From assembly GCF_954871325.1 (NCBI RefSeq), contig NC_088775.1, positions 60,861,561 through 60,925,560 of the forward strand: DNA of 64,000 nucleotides, given 5' to 3'. The DNA comes from Gordionus sp. m RMFG-2023. Taxonomy: Eukaryota; Nematomorpha; Gordioida; Chordodea; Parachordodidae. Shown here piece by piece: positions 1-12,800 of the stretch; the stretch's first letter is position 1; each line of letters begins with the position of its first letter. The notes below the pieces were generated by a model, which saw nothing but the letters and a program-made list of their open reading frames with translations, was not told the DNA's origin and ran no database searches. The translations under genes were made by a program, and so were the position numbers.

Positions 1-480
1 ATAATTAAATTAACATGCATATAATGCTTATCCCTTCCTCTCCTTTTCCCCTATCTTATCTTTATTTCTCCGTATACACCTCCCTCCAAGACAACGATTT
101 TATCTCCCCTTGATAATCTTTCATTTTGTTTTTAAGACCGAAAATAGAGAGCAATTTAAACAAAATTAATAGAATATTTAGAAGTTTATTGAAAAATGAA
201 AATTTTGGATACTAGCAAAATAATAACTTGAGATTTTATTGAAAAACAAAAATTTTGGATGATAGCAAAATAATAACTTGAGGTTTTTATTAAAAACGGA
301 AAACTTTAGATGGTAGAAAAACCATAACTAAAGATTTTTATTGAAAAACGAAATGAAAGTTTATCAAGGGACGATAAAGTCGATTTGTCTTGAAGGGAGG
401 GGTACAGGGAGAAATAAAGATAAGATAGAGGAAAAAGGTGGAAAAGATAAGAATTATATGCGTCTTAATTTTATTTTTAA
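1..480. repeat. Small foldback repeat with a tandem core
   Basis: Arms at about 1-137 and 337-490 are inverted copies; for example CTTATCTTTATTTCTCC near 53 pairs with GGAGAAATAAAGATAAG near 408. Between them a roughly 51-bp unit (GAAAAATGAAAATTTTGG...AATAACTTGAGATTTT) is repeated about four times with divergence (about 187-345). The left end may run off the window. Confidence 0.6.
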
Positions 481-1060
481 TGACTACGTATGTACGAGTA
501 GGTAACAAGATTGTAAAAATTGAGATCCGGGAAAATAGACGGTTCAAGAGAATCCCGAGATCTTTAATGGGCTAGAAAAGAAGCGGAACGTCTATGTGGA
601 AAGATGATTAACTAGATAAGAACTATATCAAGGGATCGATTCAGAAGAGAGGAATGGCAAGGTGGTCTTACTTACCGTACAGAATAAGATGTAGGGTTGT
701 GGAGATGACCAATTTATCAGGGACTGCATCGAAACCGCCATAGTGGGTAACAACAATTCGATATTGTCCGGGCAAACTGTTGAAGAACCTGCAGGGGGAT
801 AACGCAGAGTACTAAAGCCCTTCGAAGGGAAGGAAGTATAAATAATAGACGGCTTATTTATTTACATATTTTTTTTTCTAAATATAATTTTCTGTGTTCA
901 AATTACGACATGCAAATATTGTAGTTGTTTTTTTTATATAAAAGTAAAATTTAAAGTTTTTTAAAATAAATTATGATTTGCATATGCGATAATTTAATAA
1001 TGATATAATTTGTAGACATGTTTAATAATTGTATAATTCGTAGATATGTAAATCAATTTT
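480..1060. other. Unassigned GC-richer patch, no gene
   Basis: Bases 500-840 are noticeably less AT-rich than their surroundings, but no long reading frame or RNA gene was recognised. From 840 to 1060 the sequence is plain AT-rich DNA. Confidence 0.4.
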
Positions 1061-1077
1061 GATCCACACAATTGTCA

Positions 1078-2275
1078 AAATTACAGGGGCATAAAACTAA
1101 TGTCACACTGTCTACAACTATAAGAAAAAATAATAGAAAAAAGGTTAAGAGACATAATCGAAATAGGAATGAGTGAAAAATACAGGGAAAAGAACAAAAA
1201 GCTACACATGGTCTTCCTCGATCTAGAAAAGGCCTTCGATAGAATCCCAAGAAAACTTATCTGGTGGGCGCTACGCCACAAAAAGGTTCCCGAAAAATAT
1301 ATAAGAATAATACAGGATATTATATGGGCCATACAACAATGGTCCGTAGCACAACAGGTACTTCAGCAGGCTTCACAATAGCCGAAGGAGTTCATCAAGG
1401 GTCGGCTCTCAGCCCACTTCTCTTCATTACAGTAATAGATGTATTAGCACAGTCTATACCTCAAACAGTCCAGTGGAATATGATATTTACAGATGATATT
1501 GTGATACTTGCCGAATCCAAGGATGAAATGAAAGAAAGATTAGTGAGTTGGATAAATATCCTAGAAAAGCACGGACTAAAAGTAAATAGAGAAAAGACGG
1601 AGTATATGGTGATAAGAGGAGATGAAACAGAGAGTATTGATATAAATGAATGGCAGATATCGGCAATTGAAAGCTGCAAATATTTGGGATCCACTATACA
1701 AACAAACGGCACAATAGAAAAAGAGATAAAGAGTAAAATTAATCAAGGGTGGTTAAAGTGGAGATCTTTATCTGGAGTGCTATTTGACAAAAGAATCCCA
1801 CACAAATTTAAGGGAAAAATTTACAGTTCCATAGTACAACCAAAACAATTCTATATAGTTCGGAAACATGGCCAACCAAAGAATCAGACGAGAGAAGTCT
1901 ACAAACTATGGAGATGAGAATGCTGAGGATGATTGCTGGGGTAACAAGAAAGGATAAAGTGCGCAGTACAAGATTACTAAGTAGTTTAAAGGTAGTGCCC
2001 ATTAAGACTAAGTTAATGGTAAACAGACTTAGGTGGTATGGGCACACAATGAGAATGCCTATGAACTACATAGGAAATAAGGTTGAGAGTTTGGGGCAAA
2101 CGTAAAAGAGGAAGGCCAAAACTTCAATGGGGCCATAAAGTTAGAGCCAATATAAAGAAGTATAAATATGATAAAAGAGATTGTATGAATAACATAAAGT
2201 GGAGAGAGATGTTGAAGGAGCTTACCACCAGAAAAGGTGAAAGCTAAAGAGAAAAAAAAAATTTGTAATAAATAA
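1078..2275 (+). mobile_element. RTE-type LINE, degraded RT and C-terminus
   Basis: Reads YRGIKLMSHCLQL, then EKYREKNKKLHM and VFLDLEKAFDRIPRKLIWWA (RT block with the first Asp), then GVHQGSALSPLLFITV, FTDD at 1489-1500 in place of the usual F/YADD, KYLGSTIQTNGTI, RRYGH-like LRWYGH and KWREML near the end. The 5' endonuclease is absent. About 40 codons are deleted between the first two blocks, a stop lies near 1120, and at least two frameshifts separate the blocks. The element ends near AATAAATAAAGTC at 2268. This is an old, dead copy. Confidence 0.85.
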
Positions 2276-2334
2276 AGTCTTATTTTAATAATTAATTTGA
2301 AATTCTATTTAATTCGACAACCTTATTGACTTAA

Positions 2335-3100
2335 TACACTTTAGCACTACCCGTTGTAATTCATCAGCTTCTCTACTTCTTTCTTAAACATTGTAACGTA
2401 ACAAATTATATACATAGCATCCCTAAAATCCAAAATTCTCTCCCCTACCGAATTTTTTGTGATGAAATAAACCACCCATGTACTACCTCATATCACTACT
2501 CGCTCCGACGTGACCACTCAGATCAGCAGCCAGATTATCCCCTCTTCAATTGCCAGTCTCGATGTTGCCTCAATAGACTGTGCCAAAATATATCTTTCTT
2601 TTCTTCAATTCTGCCAACCTGAGGAGCATATGCCGAGATAATATTGAATAGCCTACCAAAGATTATTTTGATAATCATTATCTAGTCTGCTTACTCTTTG
2701 TCCACCCATTTCTCTGCAACAAATACGCCAATATCAGCTTTACTATCATTACTTCCTTGCCAGAAAAAGTTATACTTTTCATTTGTCTTGCTAATCATTT
2801 GTGCACCCAATTTCCATCTGTCACTTGTATATAACATATATCTATATGCGCTTTATGGTGCTTCAACCACTTCTTCCCGCATGCTCCCTGCATTCCACGT
2901 CGCAACTCTTACTCTATCACTAATAGACTCGTTTCTCCATATATTGTCAAGTCGTTTTCATGAATCGTGGTTCAGGTCTCCCATCCTTCTTTTTGTCACC
3001 GGTGGATGAGGAGACCCATGGGATACTTTGTTTGTAATCATTAGGGATGGGAATTTGGAGTGGGGTTTTATAAAATCGGATGCCCTCCTGGCATCAACCC
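2335..3100 (-). mobile_element. RTE-type LINE, inverted 5' part (endonuclease)
   Basis: On the minus strand, RVATWNAGSM (about 2910-2880), ADIGVFVAEKWVDK (about 2740-2700), a shifted SAYAPQVGRIEEKK (about 2640-2600) and GERILDFRDAMYI (about 2440-2400) are the apurinic endonuclease blocks of an RTE LINE. The antisense 5' leader near 3060-3090 carries GGAGGGCATCCGAT, a motif common in such leaders. Several stops and frameshifts. It faces the plus-strand RT fragment. Confidence 0.75.
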
Positions 3101-3560
3101 CTATAGATGACTTTTACACCCGGTAGAGGAGATAGTGATTATATTCTAAATCCAGACCACAGGGACCCTTTTAAATTTCCATTAGATGACAGAAGACGTT
3201 GTCACTCCCCCGATGTGTTAAGACTTGAGGTAAGAATATTATTTATATTTACCTTGGATAAAAATTTCAGAAATAAAAATACGAACTAATGGATGATACC
3301 GAAATTTCAACATCACGGGAATAAAACTTTTGCCCGGATTTTAAAAAATGGTTCACATTAACAATAGCCAATGGTTAAATACTGTATATCATCAGCAGCA
3401 CTTAAACCCTCATAGATGTTTAGATTATTTTCTTGCATAAATGAGTTTATCAAGAGTATCTCTTTACTATACCAAATTATTATAAAATTACTATATTATA
3501 ATTTTTTTTTCAATTTCAAATATCAAAACGTTTAAAAAATATATTAAAACAAAAATTATT
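3100..3560. other. No gene recognised
   Basis: Short plus-strand open frame at 3107-3289 lies over the antisense LINE leader and is not called. The rest is AT-rich. Confidence 0.4.
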
Positions 3561-3782
3561 TGCCCACAAAAATTTTCAAGAAGTTAGATAAGATGGTTTG
3601 CTAGTGCAACCAACGATGTACAAATACCGATTAAGAATAACTCACACCTCAAAAAGCTTGGAAAAGTGAATTTATAAAATCCCATTAAAGGGCGATAATT
3701 TGATGTGATAAAAAATAGTATAAATTTTTTTACGCGCACCCACTGATCGTGTATTGGTATTCGGGTATAGAAGACAGGTTAC

Positions 3783-3867
3783 CGTATAAAGCTTTATTTA
3801 TTATCAGCCCCATTCTAGTTTTCTCAGAGGTTTTAATTTTGTTATAAGATTCTTTCATGAGATCGAT
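3783..3867 (-). CDS. DNAJC11: DNAJC11 exon 10 (RMGLI motif, DUF3395 start)
   Basis: Reads IDLMKESYNKIKTSEKTRMG, then LIINKALYG, matching [28 protein letters not shown] almost residue for residue in spacing. The acceptor is CTTAAG; the donor is probably GTAACC at 3782. The frame can also read on to a stop near 3724. A further weak candidate for the C-terminal exon lies at about 3560-3700. Confidence 0.82.
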
Positions 3868-6800
3868 CTTAAGTTAATGGTGCATTAATTTTAAAAAGTT
3901 TTTTTTTGTTAAATCCAGGTATGTATGTCGGAAAACCTTCTGGAATAACGACTTAACGACCTCATGCGTTCAAAATTTCTCTATCTTAAATCATTTACAA
4001 GAGCGGTTTTTATATTTAAAAAATCCAATTCTATCGCAAATGTATTTCCGTATTTGTGTAGAGTATATATCTTATGAAGTTCAAACAATTTTGTCGTAAA
4101 TTTTGAATTACTTTTAATTTATATTAATTTCTTTATATCCGAATTTTCATATAATTAAAAAATACACAAAAATATATGGCAAAATATTCCGAATGCTAAC
4201 ATACATTTACAAAAAGGAAAGATTTTTTAAAATTAAAAAACGCTCTTGTGAATGATTTAAATCTGAATTGAATCCTTATGTCAGTATTCCGGGTAAATCC
4301 TTATTCCAGAAAACCTACGACATGTATTATATTATTTTAAAAATAATAAAATTGATTAAATATTAGGGCGTAAAATGAAATGATATTTTTAAAAGTAACG
4401 AGTCATCCTTTAAAATAACGTTTACATTATAGTAAAATAAATTGCATAATACCGATGCTTCAGCCTCTTTTTTCTTTTCGAATAATTTATCGGCAAAGAA
4501 TTCTTTTTCTTCATCTAATTTTCTAAATAATTTATTTTTTGTATAAATTAATTGATGAAAATGATGGATAAGTAGGTAAGCCCTTTAAAATAAGTGTTAC
4601 CAAATAGCAGTGACAAAGCGTTCACAGAAACAAGGGAATCATTATTTCCCATGCAATTTTTCTTGAAGGAAAACTTCCTTATCTTTATTAGTTCTCATAA
4701 GTATAGAGCTTGTGAATTGCAATTTTGTTTAATTTTATAAATATATTCTCTTAAATATTTATCACTATAAAATCTAGTTTTTAAAATTGACCGAAAATTT
4801 ATAGCTTCAGGGATATTTTATAATATAATTTTAAATTACAAAAATGTTTTATGCTAAATAAATTAAAATTATATTTACTACGTTATTATACTATTTTTTT
4901 ACTATATAAAAAAAAATTATATTTTTTTATCAAAATTTCCAAAATTTATTGTTAATTTAAATGAAACTTATTTTTAATTTACACAAGCTAGAAACCGAAT
5001 TAAAGGTAGTACTCAGGGACGATGAATTTAAAAAGAATATTAGTAAAATACTCGAATTTTTAAGAATGACGAATTAATGAAAAGTTTTTAAAGATTTTTT
5101 AAATTATGCAAATTCATCCTAACTTTGTTTCTAACAACCGAAAGTACAGAGCGGAGATTTTCATCTTTAGAAAAAAAATAAAAACTTACTGTAGAAACAA
5201 AGTCAATCGAAAAAAAAATTATTAAAAAATTTAAAATTTATAACTTATATAGTTGAGTACTTAAAATTTTATTCAAAAACAAAGAAAATCCACTTATTTA
5301 TAAATCTTTATGTTTTATATGCTTTCACTAAAAAAATTAATTGTTTCCGTAGTATTGGTTACAATTTAAGCAATATCATTAATTCCCAAGGAAAAGTTAC
5401 AGCAATTAAAAATACCGGGTATTTTCCAACCCTAGTGACAAGTCATTTAGATTATCAGGAACTATAATTAAACATGAAATTAGAATATTTATAAAGTGCA
5501 TTTCTATAAGTGCAGATTGTCTATTAATTAACTTTTTTTAAATATAAATAAACATGTTGCATTGACTGTTATATATGAGAAAACTTTTTATCTTGTCTAG
5601 CCATATAGGGCTGTACGATGAAATAGCTAATAGTAAAATAGGCGAGGTAAGGAGCCAGGGTGCCAATGATAATAGGCGCAGGTAGCAATTCTTGACAAAG
5701 CAATGTTACGAATGAAAAATTTTGATTGGCTCTGTTCATTCTATATAATAAAAATATAATTGGATAATATTCTTAATAGATTTTTATACATTAGTTACAA
5801 AATATAAATTTTAAAATTTGTTCAGAATCAATAATTTATGATTTCAGTAATATTTTACAATTTACGCAGTTACATTTAAAATATAAGGTTTCACCCCAGT
5901 CCGGCTTTAGGCCAGAGTGGAGGGTCTTCAGCCGGAAATAATCTTTCGTTAGCACATATTTTATATTCATAATCTAATTAGAAAAATTTTGATTTTCTAG
6001 CTGCTAAGACTGTTAGGACGTGGCTAGAAAAAAATTTGGGCAGAAATCGAATTTTTTTTTGGACCGGCCCTTTAAATCATCAATATTATCTATCAAGAAT
6101 CAGTAAAATGTCTTATTTATATATTTTTTCTAGTAATTTTATATTAATATACCTTTCTCTTCATTTCACTGCTGTCAATTAGGGGAAATGTGTCATAAAT
6201 GGCCATGTGTGAAGACTGGTCACCACCCTTTAACTTTTTATCTATTGGACCAATTTCTCTCAAAATTGGTCAAAATGTGTATATTTATGCTATGTACCTT
6301 ACCTAAGTTCACTTATTGAATAGAGCAATTCAATAAAAAAATATTTCAAATAAACTGTTTTTAGTACCTATTTCTGGAAAAATCACGCTACACATTTTTT
6401 TGTTTGGTGAAAAAATTACTAATTTAGATTACTGATATTTTATATAAATATTATCCTTAGGAATTTAGCATTATTCACACAAAAAATTAGACTTTAAAAG
6501 CTTTATTTAATAAACATATAATGCGCTTAATAATAATAGAGAGGTGAGTTTTGACTGGCCATGTATTGATTGGCCATAATTCGTACATTCACATATTCTT
6601 ATTAAAATGAAAAGCTCTTGCAAAACAACATTTGGTGAAATAAAATGATGAACAAGCTTAAGAATGTGTAGTAAAATGATAATTAAGATAATAATTTATA
6701 ATATTATCATTAAATAGATGTGGTAATAAATTGAGATTTTAATACTAATTAAATTAGTGTATAATTAATTTTCTATATAACTAAAAAATGTAGAAATATC

Positions 6801-9800
6801 AATATAGGTCTTTTACAAGTATTTCATATTGTATTATTTCATATTTATAATAAAATTCTTAAATAATATATTATGGCCAGTTAACACATAGTGGCCAGTC
6901 AATACATACTATGAATTGACTGGCCAGAAAAACAACTTTCACATAATCTCATTTAGCTCATAAAGTATTATACATAGAACTTTGATTCAAATTTTATTTT
7001 AAAGATTAATATTTAGGCTACACATTGATAAAATTTGTTTGGTTAAACATAAATTTTAATACCTTTTTTTCAAAAAAGCAAAAACATGGCAATTCATGGC
7101 AAAAAATATTTTCAAACCCCTTTCTCTAGTCAAAAGCTGTCTTCCTTCTCCTTACCAACAAAATCCCTCTTCCTGTCTTTGTGTTTGAACAGTTTTTAAT
7201 TGATATATAATTTAATTATTAAAATTAAATTTATTTTGTGGATAAATACAAATAAATTGTTTTAATATTTTTCGTTTCTTAATTTTAAAAAAATAAGCAA
7301 AAGAAAAATCAAAAATTTTTTGAAAATGTAATTCTAATTTCTATATCAATTTTAATTCCGAGGATGCATATAATTTACCAAGCAAATAATATTTAGGTGT
7401 AGGAAATACTAACAGCAATAAATCTTGGGCATAGTTAATTTTGGGGAAATCAGAAATTTTTTTCTCTATTTTTTAAAGAAAAGTTTCTAGTTTATGAAAT
7501 TGCTGAGGTTTCTCAAAAAGAGATTGTAAAGGTAAGAGTTTATAAATATATAAATTAATGTTTTGGGGTATTTTTTTTATCAAATAAAACTTTTCAAACT
7601 AGAAGCATGAAAATTTTTGAAAAGGGTTTTCAGCCCATCCCGTAAAATAATGTTATACAAGTTGTTTTACCCGGTCCGTACAAACCTTTATGAAGGTAAA
7701 AGACATAAATTTTCCTAAATGTGAGCTCTAAAAAAAATTGCCCTTAGTCCAAAAAAATTTGCCTGACCCGTGGGCTTTGAACCATAAATAAATTAGTTCC
7801 TTTTCACTTTGATCTGTAATTTATTTTTAAAAGCAATTATCAAATTGAAATCAAAGTATAAGAGGGTGGATATTATGGGATCTATGAATCTGACTAGGTC
7901 TAACAAAAATTATGAAAATCGGGAGATCAGGTAGTTCTTTAGAGGCATCACTAGTTTAATTTATTTCATGGAAGCTTAAAAGCTAAGTTTTTTTAAACTA
8001 TGCTCATAATAAAAATAAATGATGAAATATATCAAAGGCTATTGACATTCTTTAAATTCAAAAATAAAAACTCACCTGAAGCCAATGTCTCTAATAACAA
8101 ACGTGAAATTCATAAAATAGATAAATTTAAACTTGAGAGTAATATTGACACCGAATGGTACACCCACACTCATGTAAGCCCCTACTACAGTATGTTGAGT
8201 CAATCTTTGTTCACAGCCATATTCAATCATTGCTCCAAAAGTACCAAATCTGATTAAATTAAATTTAATATTAATACAAAAAATTAAACAAATCAAAAGT
8301 TATCCCAAATTACCCTTTTCTGTCTTAGTATGATTGTGAAAAGGCAATCAGCAGAGGAATATCAGGAAAGGCTTCTGGTTAGGGTTTATTTCGTAAATAT
8401 TTTAAAATAATTATTAGTTATACTTTTCACATAAAACTATTTAATTTTATACTTATTCTACAAAGCGTATAAATGTAAATTAATATATAATATACTATTT
8501 AATTTTCAGATAGTCGTTTTTATAATAACAATTATATTATTTAATTTAATATTATTTATTAAATAGTTAATCTTATTCATTAACGGAAAATATAAAACTG
8601 ATTGGTTAGATCGAATTTTATACCCTATTCAACTATATTTTGCATTAAGCTTTTAATTATTGTTAGAGGTTATTACAAATAATGTGTTAGTCCTAAAATT
8701 ATTATTTTTATTACCATAAAAAATAAAAACTCGCTCTACCATATTTATTGAACTGAGTGATTCTGAAGAATGTGCTTCGAATAAAGAAAATGCTAAGGTG
8801 TCTAACAATCAAAGATTTTTGGGATCTGCCAGTAAATGATAATTTTTTTAGTTGCTTAAAAAACCAAAACCTAGAAATATTGCTTTCTCACAGTATTAAA
8901 ATGAAAGTAAATTGTCGCTTTGAATTAAAAAAAACATCATTTCATTTAAATAGTCATAATAGATTAAATAAAATAAAATTGAATTAAAAAATGTATCAAT
9001 TACTTTAATTGCGATTTTATTTTAAGATCCTCTATTAATTGGCGCGAATATGATAGACTTATATATGAATGAGGTATTCCCAACTGTTCAAATAAAAATA
9101 TATTTATGTATAAAAATAATTAAAGTGAAAATTCATAACTTTAAGCCATCAAATAACTATGCCTGCAAGCATAAAATTTGTGATAGATATCAGTGATACC
9201 AATAAATAAACTGATAATCAATGATCATGGGCGTATATGTTTTTAAACCTGAAACGAGATTACAAATCGGGATTTAGGCGTTTGACGTATGAAAGCAGTG
9301 CCCATGGCCGATGATAAACCCGCTTTCCATGTCAATTGTCCTGTCGTATATTTATCTAACTGGCGAGATAGGGCTATGATTTGGGAAAATAGATAGATAT
9401 TAAATTAGATACGGCTCTTTTCTTTTATATAAAATAGTATATATGTTGCAGTGCAATGAGTTATCCGGTCACGTAAAAAATCGAGATTTAAATACCTCTG
9501 TGGAATCTAAAAATCAAAGAGATAAATAACTTAAGATTCTTAATAATTTATCTTATAAGTAGTTTTTTTTAAATTTATGTATCTAATGAAATGTAAATAT
9601 TTTAAAAACCCATTAAATTTAATTATTGTTTCTCTTTAGGAATACAATTATGTATTTCTTAGGAAATCTTTTTTATATTATTATTTTGATTCGTAAATGT
9701 TTTTAATTCTATTTTTTTAGAAATACAAATAAATCTTAGAATGCATTCTAAATAAAATTAATCGAATTCCTTTATGAATGAAAAGTCAGTTTTTACAAGT

Positions 9801-12800
9801 TTGATTATTAATTAAGACTATAAAATGCCTTTTATTTTCTGGAATATAATCTTAGCTCATTTTTTTATACCAAATTATTTAACCACCTCTAAAAATAAGT
9901 GAATTTATACCATTTTTTAATAATAAAATATTTTTTGCAGAATATTGCCCCTTTTTTTTTCTTAAAATTATATAAGCTGTGAAATTAATTTTTAGTACTT
10001 AAATATAAAATGATTTTTTTTTAAAATTACGTAAATTGTGTTGTTAAACGCTACTTTTAAAAATAACGCGGTATCATTACCGCTACTTTAGAATTTTAAA
10101 ATATTTTTTGGTATAAAAATATAAATATAATTTCAAATATATATGTAATAAATTTATTTTTTATTGCATTTCAATAATAATTTAACATTTCTATACTGTC
10201 AGCCTCAAATCTAGAGCGATGATCAGAAGGTATAAGCTTTACCGTAATAAATAATTGTTCAACACTAGAATTTGAGAATGCAGTATTGAATTTAATATAC
10301 ATATTTTTTATATAAAAAGAATCATCAAAAATATTCACTTGAGCATTTTTAGAGTTAAAAAATGCGTCTAGAGGTTCAATAGTATTAATAATAAAAATAT
10401 CATTTATAGTAGGTGACGTTTTTGATCTGGTTTGGTATAGTATTATTTAACTTTACCATTAGCCTATTAAGTTGCCCTTTGGATTCAATCAAATTAATAT
10501 ACGGCAAATTTCAACTTAAAATTAGGGTGAACAATAGCAGCTATTTAAGATCCAAATAATAATAATCTATATAATATTATCATATAGTTGAGCCTGATGA
10601 TAAAATGAGATATTAATATTAATTATTTATTGCAACTTTTAATTTATAATATAATTCTTAAATAATATCTTATGGCCAGTTGAAACATACGACGTTTGGA
10701 CTGGGCCAGGAAATGAAATTTTACATAAACTCATCTCAAAAATTATTCAAATTTTATTTTAAAGATTAAATAGTGGCTACACTTTGTTATTAAATCTTAG
10801 ATATATTATCTTTAAATATTTTCTCAAGTTGAAGCTACTAACTAGTCTTGTTTAATGATAAAACCTTCAGGCACATTTTACAATGAAATTTATGCCCTGT
10901 GTGAATTTTTTAATCGAGATTAAAATATTATGCGAATTTAGGAAAAGGAATTTCCCTATATCATCATTTTAAAAATTACTTAGTCGATATGCTCTGTACC
11001 AAAATTATCTTAATATCAATCTCTACTAGAGGTCTGCATTGGGCGGGTTTTTGGACTATAAGCCCGACCACCCAATGTTTAAAAAAAATTTAACCCGCCC
11101 GCTCATAGTTTTCAAAAATTATACCCGCCCGCCCATTAGTGTAAAATTTTTTACCCGCCTACTCATTATTTATAAAAAATTTTAACCCAAGCCCGCTATT
11201 ATAAAATTTAATTATGGCCATTCTTTAAATTTTTTAAGCATCTAAAAAAAATTTAGCATTACACCTCTACAAAAAGTTTTAAAATTTAGGAAATAACTAT
11301 ATTAAGCATAAAAAATATTCAATTTAATTATGGATAATTTATTTGATCAAATAAAATATTTATAAAAAAATATAAATAGATATTATATGTAATTATAATG
11401 CAATAATAATAATGAATCGACATTTCCTGGATTCAAACACGTTCTTCTTTGTTCAAAAAACCTTCCAGAAATGCTAAATCCTCGTTCAGAAGAAACACTA
11501 GTTGCAGGAATTGCCAATATTTGTCTTGATAATCTTGATAGCTTTGGCAAATCTCTTTCTTGTCGTTTCCACCAAAGTAGTTTTAAATATACAAAAATGT
11601 TTATTTATTTTCTGAAAAAAGTTTTTGACACCAAAGAAGGACATTTTAATTTTTAATATCCAAAAAAATTCATAAGAAGAATTTTTTATTAATATTTACT
11701 TAAATTATTTTAATTTATTTAACCCGCCCGCCCTCCTATCCTTTTAAAAATATTTTTCGCCCGCCCATGAGGCCTCTAATCTCTATTGTGGATATTTTAA
11801 AATTTTAATTATTTTGAAAACTAGATTCATAATGAATATTTTTAAATATAAATTTCAAAATTAATTAAAAATTCGGTAAAATATTATGGGTTAAAAGTAA
11901 ATTAATTTTTAAAATATATTTGATGATACATTACTTAAAATTATTCATTCAAAATATGGAAATTATTCATATATTATAAATGTCATTCTTATGTGGTCAA
12001 TGTTAAAGAAAGAAATAACATTTTTACAACTATATTACAATATTATACATTATTTAAAATTATTCATTCAAAATATGGAAATTATTCACTTATTTTAGAT
12101 GTCAGTCTTATATAATCAATGTTATTGAAAGAAATAACATTTATACAACTACATTACAATATTAATATATATAACTTTAACTTTATGCTTACATTATTTA
12201 AAAAGATCCCAAAATATGGAAATTATTCAATTATTTTAGATATTATTATGTGATCAATATTATTGAAAAAAATAACCTAGTATGCAACTACATTACATTA
12301 CAATATTAATATATAGAATTTTATGTAATAAATATACCATTATTCTTTGGCAGCAAAATATGGAAATTCTTTTAGATTATTGAAAGAAAAAACTTAACAT
12401 TTATACAACTAAATTACAATTTAATGAAACTAACTTAATACATAAGTAAATATTATATCATTATTCTTTTGTAGCAAAATATGTAAATTATTCAATTATT
12501 TTAGATGTCATTTTTGTGTATGTAATTAGTATTAATGAAAGAAATATAGATTCTTATGCAACAACATATGCTTGCATTCAAAGAAGTTGGTGAACAGTTT
12601 TTATTTTCTGATGATATAATAAAAATATTAATGGATGATCATAAGATTGTAATACCCAATGGTAGACCCGCATATTATGTTGGATAGAAGTTTATGTTCT
12701 CAATGTAGAAACTCTATGGGAATGGCTGTTTAAGACCCATAGTGTGAATGGACAAAGATTCCCCCTTTCTGGCTCTGCCTCTATTCCTTTCCTAACAATC

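Larger units (their letters stand above)
4583..8075 (-). other. DNAJC11 intron 8 (3.5 kb)
   Basis: Runs from GTGAGT to a TTAAAG acceptor ending at 4583. It is mostly AT-rich unassigned sequence. It holds a GC-richer patch at 5890-6070 (CAGTCCGGCTTTAGGCC...GGACCGGCCC), a repeat with many TGGCCA words (6180-7130) and a hAT-end-like patch at 7620-7760. No gene seen. Confidence 0.65.

Noticed and set aside
2698-3009. 103-codon plus-strand open frame
   Set aside because: Antisense to the RTE endonuclease fragment.
1078-3100. Twin-priming (5' inversion) as explanation of the facing LINE halves
   Set aside because: In that process the inverted 5' part lies upstream of the 3' part; here it lies downstream of the 3' end.
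4583-4600. An apparent 18-nt GT-AG intron (GTAACACTTATTTTAAAG) inside a longer exon 9
   Set aside because: The acceptor at 4583 joins in exact phase to the strong CAG/GTGAGT donor of exon 8, and the sequence upstream of 4601 has stops in that frame, so it is simply the end of intron 8.
8000-8257. Plus-strand open frame of 85 codons
   Set aside because: It overlaps DNAJC11 exon 8 on the other strand, which has a clear family match.
11471-11656. Plus-strand open frame of 61 codons
   Set aside because: It is the antisense of the hAT dimerisation domain.
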